Shown piece after piece: positions 46,127-58,269 of a stretch of DNA of 64,000 nucleotides. Source of the DNA: Adiantum capillus-veneris. Lineage: Eukaryota; Streptophyta; Polypodiopsida; Polypodiales; Pteridaceae. The translations under genes were made by a program, and so were the position numbers. The DNA is taken from positions 106,341,587-106,405,586 of the forward strand of contig CM043966.1 of assembly GCA_014529385.2 (NCBI GenBank), read 5' to 3'. The notes below the pieces were generated by a model. It did not search any database and was not told the DNA's origin. It saw nothing but the letters and a program-made list of their open reading frames with translations. How positions within the stretch are numbered: the stretch's first letter is position 1; each line of letters starts with the position of its first letter.

Positions 46127-46760
46127 CCCCCCTTGGAGAAGTGTTTTCATCCTCAAAAACAAACGTGGAATTTTTTTTCTTAAGAACACTAATATTTTCC
46201 CAAGTGGCATTGTCTTCAAGTTTGTCTTTCCACTTGACTAATGCTTGACAACACACATGATGGCAAGAACATAAGTCACGAGGAAATCAACCAAAATTTT
46301 TTGTTCAATGACATTCTCATCCCTATGCAAGTGTTTATGTAAATTACTTAGGGTATGTAGGTTAAGATATTTTGTAAGCCATATCTCCAAATTAATTATC
46401 TTAAAAGGCCTACAATATCTTTTTAAATGGTCTGGTACACGTAAAAATACATATTTCCCTTTCATGAAGGTTACTATTTGACGTTTCTCATCAACATACT
46501 TTTTGTATCTATCCTATCCTTGTCAAAACATTTTGACAGAGCAAGTTTTAGCATATCCAATTTCTCAATTTCCAACCCCACCCTAATTGGTGATTTACCA
46601 TACATAAGCATGAAATGACTAAAACCAGTCATCACACGCTTTACACTATTGTAAGAAAACTCTAGAATAGGCCTGATAATCTTCCCAATCAGATTTCTTT
46701 TTTTTAATATATACTCTTCTCATATCCTCTAGCACTTGATTAACATGTTCAATATGACTG
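46127..46760 (-). pseudogene. Gypsy integrase tail with chromodomain (chromovirus remnant)
   Basis: The minus strand encodes, across several frames, SYNSVKRVMTGFSHFMLMYG (integrase core end), then KYVFLRVPDHLKRYCRPFKI (integrase C-terminal GPF-type region) and VKWKDKLEDNATWEN (chromodomain). That order is specific to plant chromoviruses. Stops and frame changes break all parts, and the rest of pol is missing beyond 46760. The chromodomain would guide insertion to certain chromatin. Confidence 0.7.
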
Positions 46761-47141
46761 TTGGAGGCTCGCCATAGCATAGGCAGTCTCCCACAAATCT
46801 ATCAATCCGGAGAGAGAGAGCATGACCCGGCTAGGGCTTGGAGTCATCACACAAAGAATGTGCGAGAGCGTCATTGGATGCAAAGATTGAGAGGATTCAA
46901 GAGCGTGCATCCTTCAATGCAAATAGAAATCATCCCAAATCAGCTAATGCTAATCGCACATCAAGCATTAATACAAGCAATCATCTACACACATCAAGCA
47001 ACGAAGTGAAACACACTAATCTTGGAGTCTCTCAAGCACAACTCTAATTACATGCATTGATGATTAAGCACACAAGATCGCATTCAAGTCGGCCATCCCA
47101 ACCATGCCAATCATGGTGTCCAAATCAAGTCACACATAATC

Positions 47142-47454
47142 AGTTCTCTAGCATTATAGACCTCACAAACATGAATTATAGAGTGGTATAGTTGCAAAAA
47201 GTTGAAAAAAGCCAAAAACAGGACCCGTTTTTTCACACGGTTTAGGTTGTGAAATGTTGTGCAAGGACAAGGTTAAAGATGGAATTGATATTCCAAAAAA
47301 ATGTCGAGTTTTTTTCAGCTCGTGAGACAACTTTCTAGACAGATAGCACCTCAAAGTCCATTTTGAAACTCTTGATATAATTCAAGGAAAATGGTCACTT
47401 AATAGGACATAAAAGTGGCCTAGGACATAAAAGTGTCCCATTACCAACCTAGTG
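47142..47454 (-). mobile_element. Truncated TIR element, copy 3
   Basis: On the minus strand this matches the first 300 bp of the elements at 6990 and 58270, beginning CACTAGGTTGGTAATGGGAC. The other end is missing. Outside the CACTAG end the flank reads TACA rather than TTAA, so the terminus, not the flank, is conserved. Confidence 0.8.
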
Positions 47455-47474
47455 TGTAGTACAAATCACTAAGA

Positions 47475-47699
47475 GTGTGATGCTTATGTCTCTAAGCATG
47501 TGTAGTAGATATGTTTTTAGTTTACTCTTTAACATTAATATTACTTCAAATTATAGTTAGCATCTACATTTTAGAACCCTATGAGTGCGATGTTGATGTC
47601 ACTAAGCATGTGTATTAGTTATGTTTTTAGTTTATTCTTTAGCATCAATATTACTTTAGCTTCTAGTTAGCATCTACATTCTAGAACCCTACTAGTGTG
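47475..47699. repeat. Two tandem copies of an about 112-bp unit
   Basis: Blocks such as TAAGCATGTGTA, ATGTTTTTAGTTTA, AGTTAGCATCTACATT and TAGAACCCTA recur once at about 112-bp distance. It lies next to the truncated TIR element. No gene is seen around it up to 48830. Confidence 0.75.
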
Positions 47700-48832
47700 T
47701 CATTTGATGATAGCTTGGTCACATTTTATGTCACCTTTTTCTATCCAAACTAGAGGCATTGTGTAGTACTTTAATCACACTATGAGTTTGCAATATAACA
47801 TTATCCTTGATCATATCTAAGATCATGTTTGGCTACTCAAGGTAGAAGAAATGTAAAGTTGTAAGGGCACATAATTTTAAGGAGAGGGATGTAGGTGCAG
47901 TTTTGATGCAGCTTAGCTGGGCACACTACCACATCCATTAGACTGTGGAGTTCAAAATTGTTAGGGATCTTGCTATGTCAAGCACACATTATCCACAAAA
48001 GGCTCTTCTTCTTTCACAAAGAATAGGACCAATTTGGCATTTACTCTGCATGTGGAGGGTAAATATACCCATGGACATAGACACAAGGTACCAACCATTT
48101 GTTATGTGTTGTAGGCAAGTCCCAATGCTCATCACTTGATTAATTTTCATTTGACAAAAGAATTCCAATTTTTGAAAGGAATTTCTTGAGATGAGGCATC
48201 TAATTTTCTTAGTTAGAATGTCTCCTTGAGATAGGCTCTATTTTAATCAATGGTTGTGGGTTGTAGATTTAGGTACTCGCTAACTGTGGGGAATCAAGCT
48301 TCTAGTTTGTGGTCTCTTAGGTGTTGCTTAGTCTTTTTGTTATTATGGTATATCTTGCTAACCTTTTTTGACACTCATGACCAAGTGAGATGGGGTCATT
48401 GGTGAGGAAAACATCTTAGTACATGCTCAGATCTATGTTATTTTTTAAGATATGTAGCTGGTGGGGTTTGGGGGCTCCTTGTAAAAGCCCTTAGGACAAA
48501 GTTGCTTCCTTATGGTTTTAGGTGGTGTTATGGAACCATGGCTTTGTTTGGGCATGGGTTGTAAGCATCCAATTTTTGTTTAGCTAATATAAACTAACTC
48601 ACATAGCCAAAAGAAAGGGGGTTTCAAGATGTTTATGACAAAAGAATTAATTAGAGGGTGATAAACATTGTTTTGTACTTTGGTATAAGTGGATTCAACC
48701 AGGAGACTCCTTTTCTTCATTAAAAAAATATTCATTAAACTAGGTTGTTTTCATGTTGGCAAGGGATTCATACTCATGGATGCACGTAGGTGCCGAAAAC
48801 GAATTTCTAAGGCAAACCATTAATTAGTTTTG

Positions 48833-48852
48833 GGGGGGGGGGGGGGGGGGGG
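48833..48852. repeat. G homopolymer, about 20-22 bases
   Basis: A run of G interrupts otherwise AT-rich intergenic DNA. Assembly length in such runs is unreliable. Confidence 0.8.
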
Positions 48853-48899
48853 TGTTGTGGGTTATTGTTTTTTTTAATGCTTAAAGTGACCCCATAGGG

Positions 48900-49085
48900 C
48901 AGCGCAGGCATATAGCCTAGTGGTTAAGGTTGAGCTTTATATATCTCTGTGTGTGACGAGATCAAATCCTGCCCATTAGGATTGGTTTTAAATCGTGAGT
49001 TGCAAGGAGATGCTAAGTGGAGATGCTAAAGCATCTTGGAAAGATTCTATGTAATGAAAATTGAAAGTAGAGCCAATAGTAGTAG
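48900..49085 (+). repeat. tRNA-derived SINE candidate with pol III A and B boxes
   Basis: TAGCCTAGTGG (48913-48923) fits the A-box consensus TRGCNNAGTGG exactly. GAGATCAAATCC (48958-48969) fits a B box (GGTTCGANTCC-like) at most positions, with 34 bases between, a normal spacing. The sequence does not fold as a complete tRNA by eye. A body of about 110 bp with the repeat GGAGATGCTAA follows. No clear poly-A or target duplication was found. Confidence 0.55.
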
Positions 49086-49322
49086 TGGATGCACATATAA
49101 AATAATCACACAAAGATATTTAACAAATACTCTTTCTATTGTAATGGATTTCAACATGGACTGCACCCTTTTGTAAGGGGACTTCTTTATAGAGTGAATT
49201 TGTTCTCTAAGGAGACTCCTTCTACTTTGTAACTCTAGTTACAAGCTTATAAACATTCATTTTTACTTTATGTAAGTGGATTCAACAAAGAGATTTCAAA
49301 TGGCTTGAAATCAAAAGCTGGG

Positions 49323-50345
49323 AACACTTGAAATCACGCTTGATGGTGACCAAAATATACAAGAAAAATTATCAAAAACCCAAAAACTCCAGCCACAAAA
49401 GTACACTCTCAAACCATTGCCAAAGCTTCACCAAACTCCACTTTGTTGGACTCTTTGGAGTAGCACCAACCCTAATGGCACCGATACAGGGTCGCATAGT
49501 CTTGCAGAAAGCCGCTTCTTCCCTCAATTCCTTGCACACACACATCCATGGAAACCTAAGAACTTCCATAGACTCTCCCAAGTGCAAAATTGAAGACAGA
49601 AAGCTCTCATTCACTCCTCCACACACTCGAAAACAGGACGCGGCGCAACAGGACTGCACTAGACCACCTGTAGGAACCCTACTTCCTCCCACATAGAGAG
49701 AGGTGAAAGTGTTAATATTGCTCTTCAAAAGTTCTCCCTTAGCCTGGACCATCACAGCACCATGAGTAATGTGGCAATTTGAAGCCGTTTCACACCTTTT
49801 TTGACCATTTTTTACCTTTTTTGGCCTAGTTTTGGCTAATTTTGATCCCTTACGGGCATTTTTCGTGGGAAAAACCGCAAACGGACTTCAAAATTCAACA
49901 AATTTCATACGCTTGATCCTTGATACCCAAAGCACTTTGCCACATTCCCACATTCTATTTTTGACCACTTCTAGGGTGGTGCACGCATCACCGCAGATCA
50001 GGTAAGGCAAATAGACAGTTATTGCATGTCCCAAACTTCTTGAGCGGGATGAGAGTACCCACACTTGTTTCTTGCATTATTTACATTCTAAAAAGCTCAA
50101 AAAAATTCTATAGAGACAAAATAAGCCACCTAGAACCATATCCATGGCCCCGATACCCTATACGGGCATGTACATGTGCTCGACTGCTGACACGCGAACC
50201 TGACTATTCACAATGTGTACACATTGTATCTTTTTTAGAACTTGAAACCACTTTGCAAAGCTCCCAAATGCATTTATTTACATCTTTTTGTACATATGAC
50301 CATGCATATAAACGTTACTTTGTACAGGCCAAAAGCGGTCTATCA
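49323..50345 (-). repeat. 3' LTR of gypsy D, truncated
   Basis: Matches 55816-56835. The minus strand starts TGATAGACC at 50345; homology ends abruptly at 49323, so about the last 196 bp are missing. An open frame inside (49328-49696) recurs in the other LTR and is not thought to be a gene. Confidence 0.85.
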
Positions 50346-50359
50346 TCATTGCCCACCCT

Positions 50360-51721
50360 CTAGGTAGAGCATTTATGCTCAACCAAGAGACTATTGGCAT
50401 CTGGAACCACATCCCTTGCAAAATATTTCTTCAACCTATAACCATTTATTTTGTAGTGCAAACATTGACCAGACAATTTTTTCAACTCATATGTGCTAAT
50501 AGAAAATACATGTTGCACTCTGTATGGACCCAACCATATGTCCCTCAACTTCTTTTGAAAAGTAAAATCCAAGTGAGAATCATACTTCATCACCAGATCT
50601 TCCTCTTTGATCTATTTATCTGGCAGCCTCTTATTCATTTTCTCCATCTTTGTTTATGCTTGTTGAAGATAATAATCACTGGTTTTCTCTCTATTCATTT
50701 GCAACAACTCTAGAGAAAGAACTCTTCCTTGCAGCTTGTCATTATGCTCACCTTGCATTCTGCACAACAACTTCATGGCATCCAACTACACCTGTATGGG
50801 AAGAAGAGCTTTCTTTCCATAAACAAGTTCATATGGTGTAAACTATGTTGACACTCTATACGTAGTTCTATAAGCCCACAAACACTTTTCCAAATCCAAG
50901 TCCCACTCTTTCGGATGCTCTCTAGCATACTTTGATAGCATCTTCACAATTTGACCACTGCAATTCTCAACCAACCCATTGCATTGTGGGTAGTAAGGAG
51001 AAGAATGCCTATGCTGAATTTTCAATTTCTCCATGAGAACAACAACAAGTTTTCCCCTAAACCCTGGTCCACGATCATAATTGATAACCATAGGAGCTCC
51101 AAACCTGCAACACACTTTTTCATACAAAAAAGAGGCCACTCTTCCTACTGTTACATCTTTTATTGCTCTTGCCTCCACCCACTTTGTCAAATAGTCCACA
51201 GCCACAAGGATATACCTTTTGCCATTGTTGGTCCTTGGCATTGTACCTACAACATCTACTCCCCATTTTGGAAATGCATCAAAAATAGCTTTTTGAGGCT
51301 CAGCCAAAAGCTTCCGATTTGCAAACACTTGGCATTCATGGCATGACTTGCACCAAAAATAAGCATCTCTCATCATAGAGGGCCAACAGTAACCTGCTCT
51401 CAAAACATAAAATACAACCTAATCCTTGCCTTGATGGTATGTTTCTTCATGGCAGTGCTCCAAAATCAAGCCTATCTCTTCTTTGTACGGCACTTTTCTC
51501 AAAATGCTATCCTTTCCATAAAGCATGAGATCCTCACCTACCAATGTGTAGTTTCTTGCTTTTGCAACTATTATCTTACGCCGAACCTTTGACATGCCCT
51601 CTGGACATTTCCCTTTACCAAGAAATACTTCTACATCTTGCAATGATTCCCTTCCTACATACAAGGCTTCCTTGACCTTTAAAGGAGCTACCAAGGCATC
51701 CAACTTGTCCCTAGCCAACAT
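50360..51721 (-). pseudogene. Gypsy D integrase
   Basis: The zinc-binding part has H-x3-H in HCHEETYHQG (about 51425) and C-x2-C in CKSCHECQVF (about 51340). The catalytic core has D in WGVDVVGTM, D in INYDRGPGF, and E in NGLVENCSGQ, so the D,D,E triad is present. A C-terminal stretch, RDIWLGPYRVQHV, ends the polyprotein near 50363. Stops lie at about 51418 and between 50593 and 50843. The enzyme inserts element DNA into the genome. Confidence 0.8.
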
Positions 51722-52750
51722 TCAGCTTCTTTATTCTGCTCATGAGGAACATGCTTAAATTGTATCTTCTCAAACTCATGCAAAAGCTTCTTGATGCCAT
51801 AGAACCACTTCTTCAAATTGTTTTTCTTAACATTCCACAAACCAAGCAGCTGATTCATGACTAGCAACGCATCCCCCTTTGAAATGACCCTCTTCAATCC
51901 AAACTCAACACACTGCTTCAACCCAAGGAAAAGCGTGAGATTCTCGGCCTCGTTGTTACTTTCAGCTTCATCAATATCGTAAGCTCTAGAAAAGATTACA
52001 TCGCCTATTGGGTTCTTAATAACTACCCCACCACTTGCCTTTTGAAGAACTTTCCTGTATGCACCATCAAACATCATTGTATATGCATCTGTAATATCTA
52101 CTTCCTCTTCATGATCATCCTTGTCAACCATTGGGTAAGATGGAAGCTCCGCTCCCTTATGTACCACTATGTCTGCCAAGTGAGCTTTAACAAAATGATC
52201 CACTTCAAACTCAAGCTCATACTCTTGAAGCTCCAAAGTCCACTTTAAGATGCTCTTGCTAGGCTTCAAATGTTGTACTACATCCGGAAAAATATTCGAT
52301 GTGGTGAGCACATAGAACTTTTGGGGCAACAGATAGGTTTTGAACCTTCAACAAGCAAGAACCAAGGCGAATACCCACTGTTCCATTTCCATGTAGGAGA
52401 ACTCTCTTACATTCTTCATCTTGCTCTCAAAATAAACTCGCTTGAAGTTCCTTCCTTGCTTTTGTAAGAGAACCGACCCAAAAGCTACTGACCCCACACT
52501 AATAGATAAATAGAAAATTGACTACAAGTCGGGAGGACTCACTGTTGGTAAAGCACACAAGACCTCCTTGATACCATCAAAAGCCTGTTGCGTGTCTTCA
52601 TTCCACTCAAACCCTTCAACTCTTTGACTCAATTTCTGGAGAGGATACACATACTGACATAGCATCCAAAAAAAACATGACAAGTATCTGAGCTTATGCA
52701 CAAATGATGCCAAATCCTTTGTGTTGCTAGGCGGATCCATAAGCAATAAG
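51688..52750 (-). pseudogene. Gypsy D RNase H and additional RNase H-like domain
   Basis: The first RNase H is fragmentary (52522-52746 includes FEWNEDTQQAFDGIKEVL, the RT-RNase H joint). The frame 51688-52329 then carries SILKWTLELQEYELEFEVDH and a second domain starting TMMFDGAYRKVLQKASGGVV, with SNNEAENLTL and HVPHEQNKEA. That pattern (D-G...G-G..., N-N-E-A-E, H-V-P) is the archaeal-type RNase H found as an extra domain in Tat elements. Confidence 0.75.
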
Positions 52751-53256
52751 CCTTAACTTTCTCTGGGCCAGTTTCTATTCCATTTTGGGAAACCACATGT
52801 CCTAGCAAATGGACTCTGGCATGAGCAAATTTACACTTCTTTGGGTTGAGTTGCCCACCCTCTTGTTGAAGCCTTTCAAAACTCAACCTCAGCTTCTCCA
52901 AATGCATGACCCTTGAGCTATAACACCCAATGTCATCCATGAAAACACGAATGAACTTACCCAAGTAGGGACCAAACACTCTATTCATCATCATATGCAT
53001 TAACTAGCCAAAAAGGCATTCTTTTGTAGGCAAAACAACCCCAAGGAGTAATGAAGGTCGTCTTCAATCGATCTTCAATCGATATCAAGATCTGAAAGTA
53101 GCCAGAAAATCCATCCATGATTGAGTAATGTTCATGACCTGCAACCTGATTGAGGATTTCATCTAGGAAGGGTAGTGGATAATGATCCCTTTTTGTGGCA
53201 GCATTCAAAGGTTTGAAATTGACACATATCCTAAATCTTCCGTTATTCTTGGTCAC
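52629..53256 (-). pseudogene. Gypsy D reverse transcriptase
   Basis: Frame 52981-53256 holds RICVNFKPLNAATKRDHYPL, PFLDEILNQVAGHEHYSIMD and SGYFQILI, the first RT blocks including the catalytic MDGFSGY. Frame 52629-53000 holds the second block, FIRVFMDDIGCYS (F-M-D-D), and HLLGHVVSQNGI. The two are in different phases with a break near 52990, so the protein is not continuous. RT copies the element RNA. Confidence 0.85.
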
Positions 53257-53402
53257 AATAACTACTGGAGAGACCCATTCGGATTCCTCTATTCAAAAGA
53301 TGAAATCTGCTTCCAAAAGTTTCGTCACCTCTTCACGAAGTGCCTTCTCATGAATGACCCCCAACCTTCTAAGCTTTTGAATCTTTGGCTTGGCACCTTC
53401 TT

Positions 53403-54260
53403 TTAGATTGATTCTATGCTCGACTCCTTTAGCTCCTTGCAACTCTGTATAGCGAATAGCTTTGGAAACTCCGTGAACATGTCTTCATACTCCGTTTTCT
53501 CTTTCTCTTTCAAGTCCTCTCCTAGCATGCTCTTTGCGTTCAATTTGGCAGTCTCTACAACTACTTTTGGACTATCCTTCTCCTCCTTGACCTTCACATC
53601 ATCCACCAATGCTTCCTTTTCAAAACTTATCCCAAAAATTTCAGGACATAATTGCATCAAGCCTTCCTCTACACTTTCTTCTGATGATGTAGACAAAGCA
53701 TCACTATCGTATGATGCAGTTTCTGTCAAATCTGTATCTTGCATCTCCACTAGGGGCTGTGTACGGCTCTCATGTGTCTTCATGTTGTAGACAATGGTCC
53801 TCCCTTTCTCTTTGTTGGGGATGATGATCAAGCCTGTGCCCCAATCTTGCCTAGCACCAAGGTTTATTAGCCATGAATTCCCTAAAATGATCGGATAAGC
53901 ATTCTCACCCGCTTGCATCACGTAGCAATCAACCAAGCACTCAATCCCCAAGACCTTTATCTTCAGATCTTCATCTATTCCAAGACATCTTGCCTTTTTG
54001 TGGTTGGCCATCCTCATACGGATTGAAGCATTCACTGACATCGTAACGCCTGCTTCCTTCATGATAGCCTCGATCACGACACACACCTGGGCACCACCAT
54101 CCACATATGCTTGCACTTCCGTCTTCTTTCCCAGCATAGCTTCAACTATTGGAACCATATCCACTGGGTGACCAACCCTCAAAGATGACACCATGCTTTG
54201 ATGCTTTTCCTTCTTGGAAGGAAGTCGCATACTCACACACTTGGTCCACTGCCTCCTCAA
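53403..54260 (-). CDS. Gypsy D protease region, DGG in place of DSG
   Basis: The 285-residue frame contains AYVDGGAQVCVV, where retropepsins have D-(S/T)-G; the middle residue is Gly here. After it come a flap-like region and the matching C-terminal motif YPIILGNSWLINLGARQDW. The remainder is an acidic linker rich in Glu/Ser (DSDALSTSSEESVEEG) leading to RT. Substitution at DSG should weaken or remove activity unless this subfamily tolerates it. Confidence 0.7.
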   Translation of the reverse strand: MRRQWTKCVSMRLPSKKEKHQSMVSSLRVGHPVDMVPIVEAMLGKKTEVQAYVDGGAQVCVVIEAIMKEAGVTMSVNASIRMRMANHKKARCLGIDEDLKIKVLGIECLVDCYVMQAGENAYPIILGNSWLINLGARQDWGTGLIIIPNKEKGRTIVYNMKTHESRTQPLVEMQDTDLTETASYDSDALSTSSEESVEEGLMQLCPEIFGISFEKEALVDDVKVKEEKDSPKVVVETAKLNAKSMLGEDLKEKEKTEYEDMFTEFPKLFAIQSCKELKESSIESI

Positions 54261-54679
54261 TTTTTAGCGTTCAAAGCCACCAACTGACCAAAAGATATAT
54301 TTGCCTTTTGATTTTGTATGTCGTCAACAATATCATAGTCTTCAATACCTTGGCCAAGGAGGTAGTCCTTTGGACCAATTTTCCTTCTTCGCCGCCTCTG
54401 CTACTTTCTGGTTTGTCTTCTACCTTAGCCTTTTCTTTCCTTGCTCTTGTTTCCCTCTCTTCTTCTGTGTCTTTCTCCCTGTCATGCCTAGCTCTCTTAT
54501 TGGCCAAAACATCCACACCTTGATGCTCAAGGGTAATGATGTTAATAGCTTTGCCTTCTCCATTTCTAGGCAACGGTTTTGGTTGTTGTTGCGGCGGTGG
54601 TGCTTCTAGGCCCGCTCTTGATGATTTTCTTCTATTCTCCCTCGACCACGTCCATATAAGGGGTATATCCCTCCTCTCT

Positions 54680-55527
54680 CTCTTGGTGTTTCAGGATAAT
54701 CAGGGGCGTAGTGACCCTCTTCATCATAGTTGTAGCATCTACCTTGTAACCTTCATCCCCTACCTCTCCCAGCTGGCCCCTCCTCTCTTTAGTTCCTATT
54801 CATTATGTTAATTCTCAACTGACTAGTAAGATCATGCAAAACCCGGGCCGTAACAGGTTCTGGACCTTGAACCACTCGCTCCACTCTATCATCCGTTGTC
54901 AGAGGGACCATTGGTTGCACCACAATTGGCTCAGTGTGTGTCATGCCTTGCCCCACCTTCTATTGATCTTCTTGCTTTTGGCCTCGGCAATTTCCACAGC
55001 TCTTTCAAATGTAGGAGGCTTATCTTGATCGACCTTCTCCCTTACACTTGGATGGAGACAATCCATAAACTGACGCACTTCAATGAAATCCTCTGGAGGT
55101 ACTTGGGATGCCGCCTCTAGCTGAACCCAAAGTCCTTTAAAGTGTTGCAAAAACTCTTCAAAGTTAGAATGAACATCTTGCTGCAAACCTCTCAATTTTG
55201 TTGTCGCTTCTGTTCGGTTAGTTTCTTTCCAAACCTGTCAAAAATTGCCAGCTTCACCTGCTCCCATGTTTTCTTTTTGTCTTCCTCTAAACCTTCAAAC
55301 CACTCCCAAGCTTCTCCTTTGATCGCAAGAGGAAATACATGAAGCTTTGCTTTGTCATTCACAATGTGCATACCAAGCGTATGCCACTCAAAGTCCGCAA
55401 TCCAGTCCTTCACATCCTCCTTCCTTGTGAACACTGGCCGACTATAAGCCATCTCTTCGGAGTCGCTTCTCCCTTGCATGAGTAACTCCACAAAAGTTGA
55501 AGTCTTGCACCTCAACCAAGCCACCAC
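54680..55527 (-). pseudogene. Gypsy D gag with mutated zinc knuckle
   Basis: Frame 55192-55527 contains the gag capsid signature DWIADFEWHTLGMHI, KAKLHVFPLAIKGEAWEWFE and WEQVKLAIFDRFG; frame 54941-55195 continues it (SNFEEFLQHFKGL, EVRQFMDCLHPSV). A frame change lies near 55200. Around 54730-54755 the knuckle position reads CYNYDEEGHYAPDY: the second and last cysteines of C-x2-C-x4-H-x4-C are tyrosines, so it cannot bind zinc normally. Confidence 0.75.
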
Positions 55528-55597
55528 TTTTGTTCAATGAAGCTCGAAATTCACAGCAAAACCGCTTCACCTGGGTGCACAACCGGCAAATTTCCAC

Positions 55598-55614
55598 TCC
55601 CAACGGGATCGCCA
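55598..55614 (-). other. Primer binding site of gypsy D
   Basis: The minus strand reads TGGCGATCCCGTTGGGA about five bases inside the 5' LTR. The matching tRNA is not identified. Confidence 0.55.
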
Positions 55615-55619
55615 AAGGA

Positions 55620-56835
55620 TGATGGAGAAAAAGATGTCGTGCGCACACTCACACACCCAGAAAACTCAACACAATGCAAAGAATTTACTTAAATTCCTCA
55701 CTCACTCACCACCACTCAAAAGCTCCCTGAAAACTCTACCCACAAGCTCAATTCAAACTCCAAACGCCTCGACCTACAAGCCCTTGCAGACACTACAAGG
55801 TGAGTCGAGGTGATCAACACTTGAAATCACGCTTGATGGTGACCAAAATATACAAGAAAAACCATCAAAAACCCAAAAAATCCAGCCACAAAATTCCACT
55901 CTCAAACCATTGCAAAAGCTTCATCAAACTCCACTATGTTGGACTCTTTGGTGTAGCGCCAACCCTAATGGCACCGATACAAGGTCACATAGTCTTGCAA
56001 AAAGCCACACCTTCTTCCCTCAATTCCTTGCACACACACATCCAAGGAAACCTCAGAACTTCCATAGACTCTCCCAAGTGCAAAATTGACGAGAGAAAGC
56101 TCTCATTCACTCCTCCACACACTTGAAAACAGGACGCGAACGCAACGGGACTGCACTAGACCACCTGTAGGAACCCTGCTTCCTCCCACACACAGAGAGG
56201 TGAAAGTGTTGATGTTTCTCTTCAAAATTTCTCCCTCATCCTAGACCATCACAGCACCATGAGTGATGTGGCAATTTGAAGCCATTTCACACCTTTTTTG
56301 ACCATTTTTTACCTTTTTTGGCCCAGTTTTGGCCAATTTTGACCCCCTAGCGGGCATTTTGCGGGAAAAATCCCAAACAGACTTCAAAATTCACCAAATT
56401 TTTTATGCTTGATCCTCGATACCCAAAGCACTTTACCACATCTCCACATTCTATTTTTGACCACTTCTAGGGCGTGCACGCATCACCGCAGATCAGGTAC
56501 CGCAAATAGACAGTTACTACATATTTCAAACTTCTTGAGCGGGATGAGCCACAATTGTCACTTGCATTATTTAAATTCTAGAAAGATCAAACACATTCTC
56601 TAGAGCAAAAATAAGCCATCTAGAACCATATCCATGGGCCCGATACCCTATACGGACATGTACATGTGCTCGACTACTAACAAGCGAACCTGACTATTCA
56701 CAATGTGTACACATTGCATCTTTTTTAGAACTTGAAACCACTTTGCAAAGCTCCCAAATGTATGTATTTAAATCTTTTTGTACATATGACCATGCATATA
56801 AATGCTACTTTGTACACGCCAAAAGAGGTCTATCA
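55620..56835 (-). repeat. 5' LTR of gypsy D
   Basis: On the minus strand it starts TGATAGACC at 56835 and ends CTCCATCA at 55620, next to the primer site. It is about 1,216 bp, longer than the truncated partner. Confidence 0.8.
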
Positions 56836-57805
56836 ACGCTTCAACATATATCACAATATGTACACGATTGTTTTTATTTGCATACATGGAGAAGTGTCAA
56901 GAGTGAGGTGAATGTTTTTATTTCACACTATGTACGTGCCACAACATGATAGCGGTAAGTTTCCTCCTTATATAAATACAAAATGGAAATACTAGTAGAA
57001 ATTTTTAAATTTGCAAAATATTCAAACTATTTTCTAGTATATTTTATCAGGTTTTTTCTGCTTTGCCATCCTTTGCAACCGGCTAATCTCGATTTTTAAT
57101 CGGCTTAAGCCGAAGCTCAGACACATCTTTCTCAAACATTGAGGTATTGATAACCAATTCTCTCATTTAAGGATTTTAAAAAAAAATCACTTCACTAAAT
57201 TGTTTAATTATTTTCTATGCTTATTTGAAAGCATTAAAATATTCTTTTGTTTTGATTTTTAATGTGTCTTTGTATTTTACTTCCTTTTTGTTTTATTTTG
57301 TTTCAAAATACTAATGTGCAATGTGCACCGTTTACCTTATTATTGGGGCTCTTTCATAATATATAAGCCATTTGCGAGTAGCAAAACCCGACTAGAAGAA
57401 CAATAAAAAATGGCATGATTGAGACTTACCTTAAATGTTATTTAAATTTTATTTGTTTTCTCTCACATAGCCTTATGTAGACCGTGATGAACTTTCACAT
57501 TGTTTTTTTGGGACCCCATAAGGCCATTGTAAAAGGGTTACATTTTGGGTGCAATTGTGGACCATTGGTTAAAAGGATTGCTGATTAGTGATAAATGGCA
57601 ACAAGCTATCTTTTTTGGCTTTCTAAAAGAAGCCTTAGAGATATGTTGGGTTAGGATACTTTCGATGTTTTCAGTGATGATTGAGACTTACCTTAAATGT
57701 TATTTTGGTTTTAAAGAATTAAATGGATAGTTTTATTTCATCTTAATTCTAGTAAGTTCTATACTACATACATACGCATACACATACACATATATATTAA
57801 TTAGT

Positions 57806-57871
<66 letters not shown>

Positions 57872-58265
57872 TGAGCAAACCATGATAAAGAGAAGAAAAA
57901 TCGGTGCAATGATATCAAAAGTTAGCTCAAAAATCCTACAAATTTCAAAAAAATTACTAGTATATTTGGTTTGCTTCTTTGCGAGGAGGATACTCGATCG
58001 CTCAATAAAAGAGACATTCTTGAATAATGCTTCACCTTATATAAATCTACTTAAACTCAACCTAAAGATTTCATTACTTTCTTATTGTTTTAGAAAGCCA
58101 TCGTGATCCTTTCACTTGTTTTCCTAGGCCTTGACATGTTTTATAAGCTTATTTTCATATCTTTTATATTCATTGCATACAATTTTGGGTGAGCACTCTT
58201 TACGGGCCTGGTTATCTATCATGATAAGCTCAAAAGTAAAGGAGGTACTTTTGATAAATCTATGA
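56836..58265. other. AT-rich intergenic with TA microsatellite
   Basis: No gene recognised. A TA tract occupies about 57808-57867 with a short interruption. The rest is AT-rich with no open frame of coding quality. Confidence 0.6.
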
Positions 58266-58269
58266 TTAA

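Larger units (their letters stand above)
49323..56835 (-). mobile_element. Ty3/gypsy retrotransposon D, Tat-like, with two LTRs
   Basis: The 5' LTR (55620-56835) and a 3' LTR lacking its last 200 bp or so (49323-50345) share most of their sequence. Between them the minus strand encodes gag, protease, reverse transcriptase, RNase H, a second RNase H-like domain and integrase. A primer-like TGGCGATCCCGTTGGGA (55598-55614) lies inside the 5' LTR and a purine-rich AGAGGGTGGGCAATGA inside the 3' LTR. The extra RNase H between the first RNase H and integrase is a feature of the plant Tat group. Many frame breaks mark it as defective. Confidence 0.85.

Noticed and set aside
48900-48975. Functional tRNA gene
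   Set aside because: A and B boxes are present but no acceptor stem or anticodon arm folds by eye, so a SINE is more likely.
49328-49696. 122-residue open frame inside the gypsy D LTR, repeated at 55800-56126
   Set aside because: The two copies are LTR sequence; the frame differs between them and has no domain.
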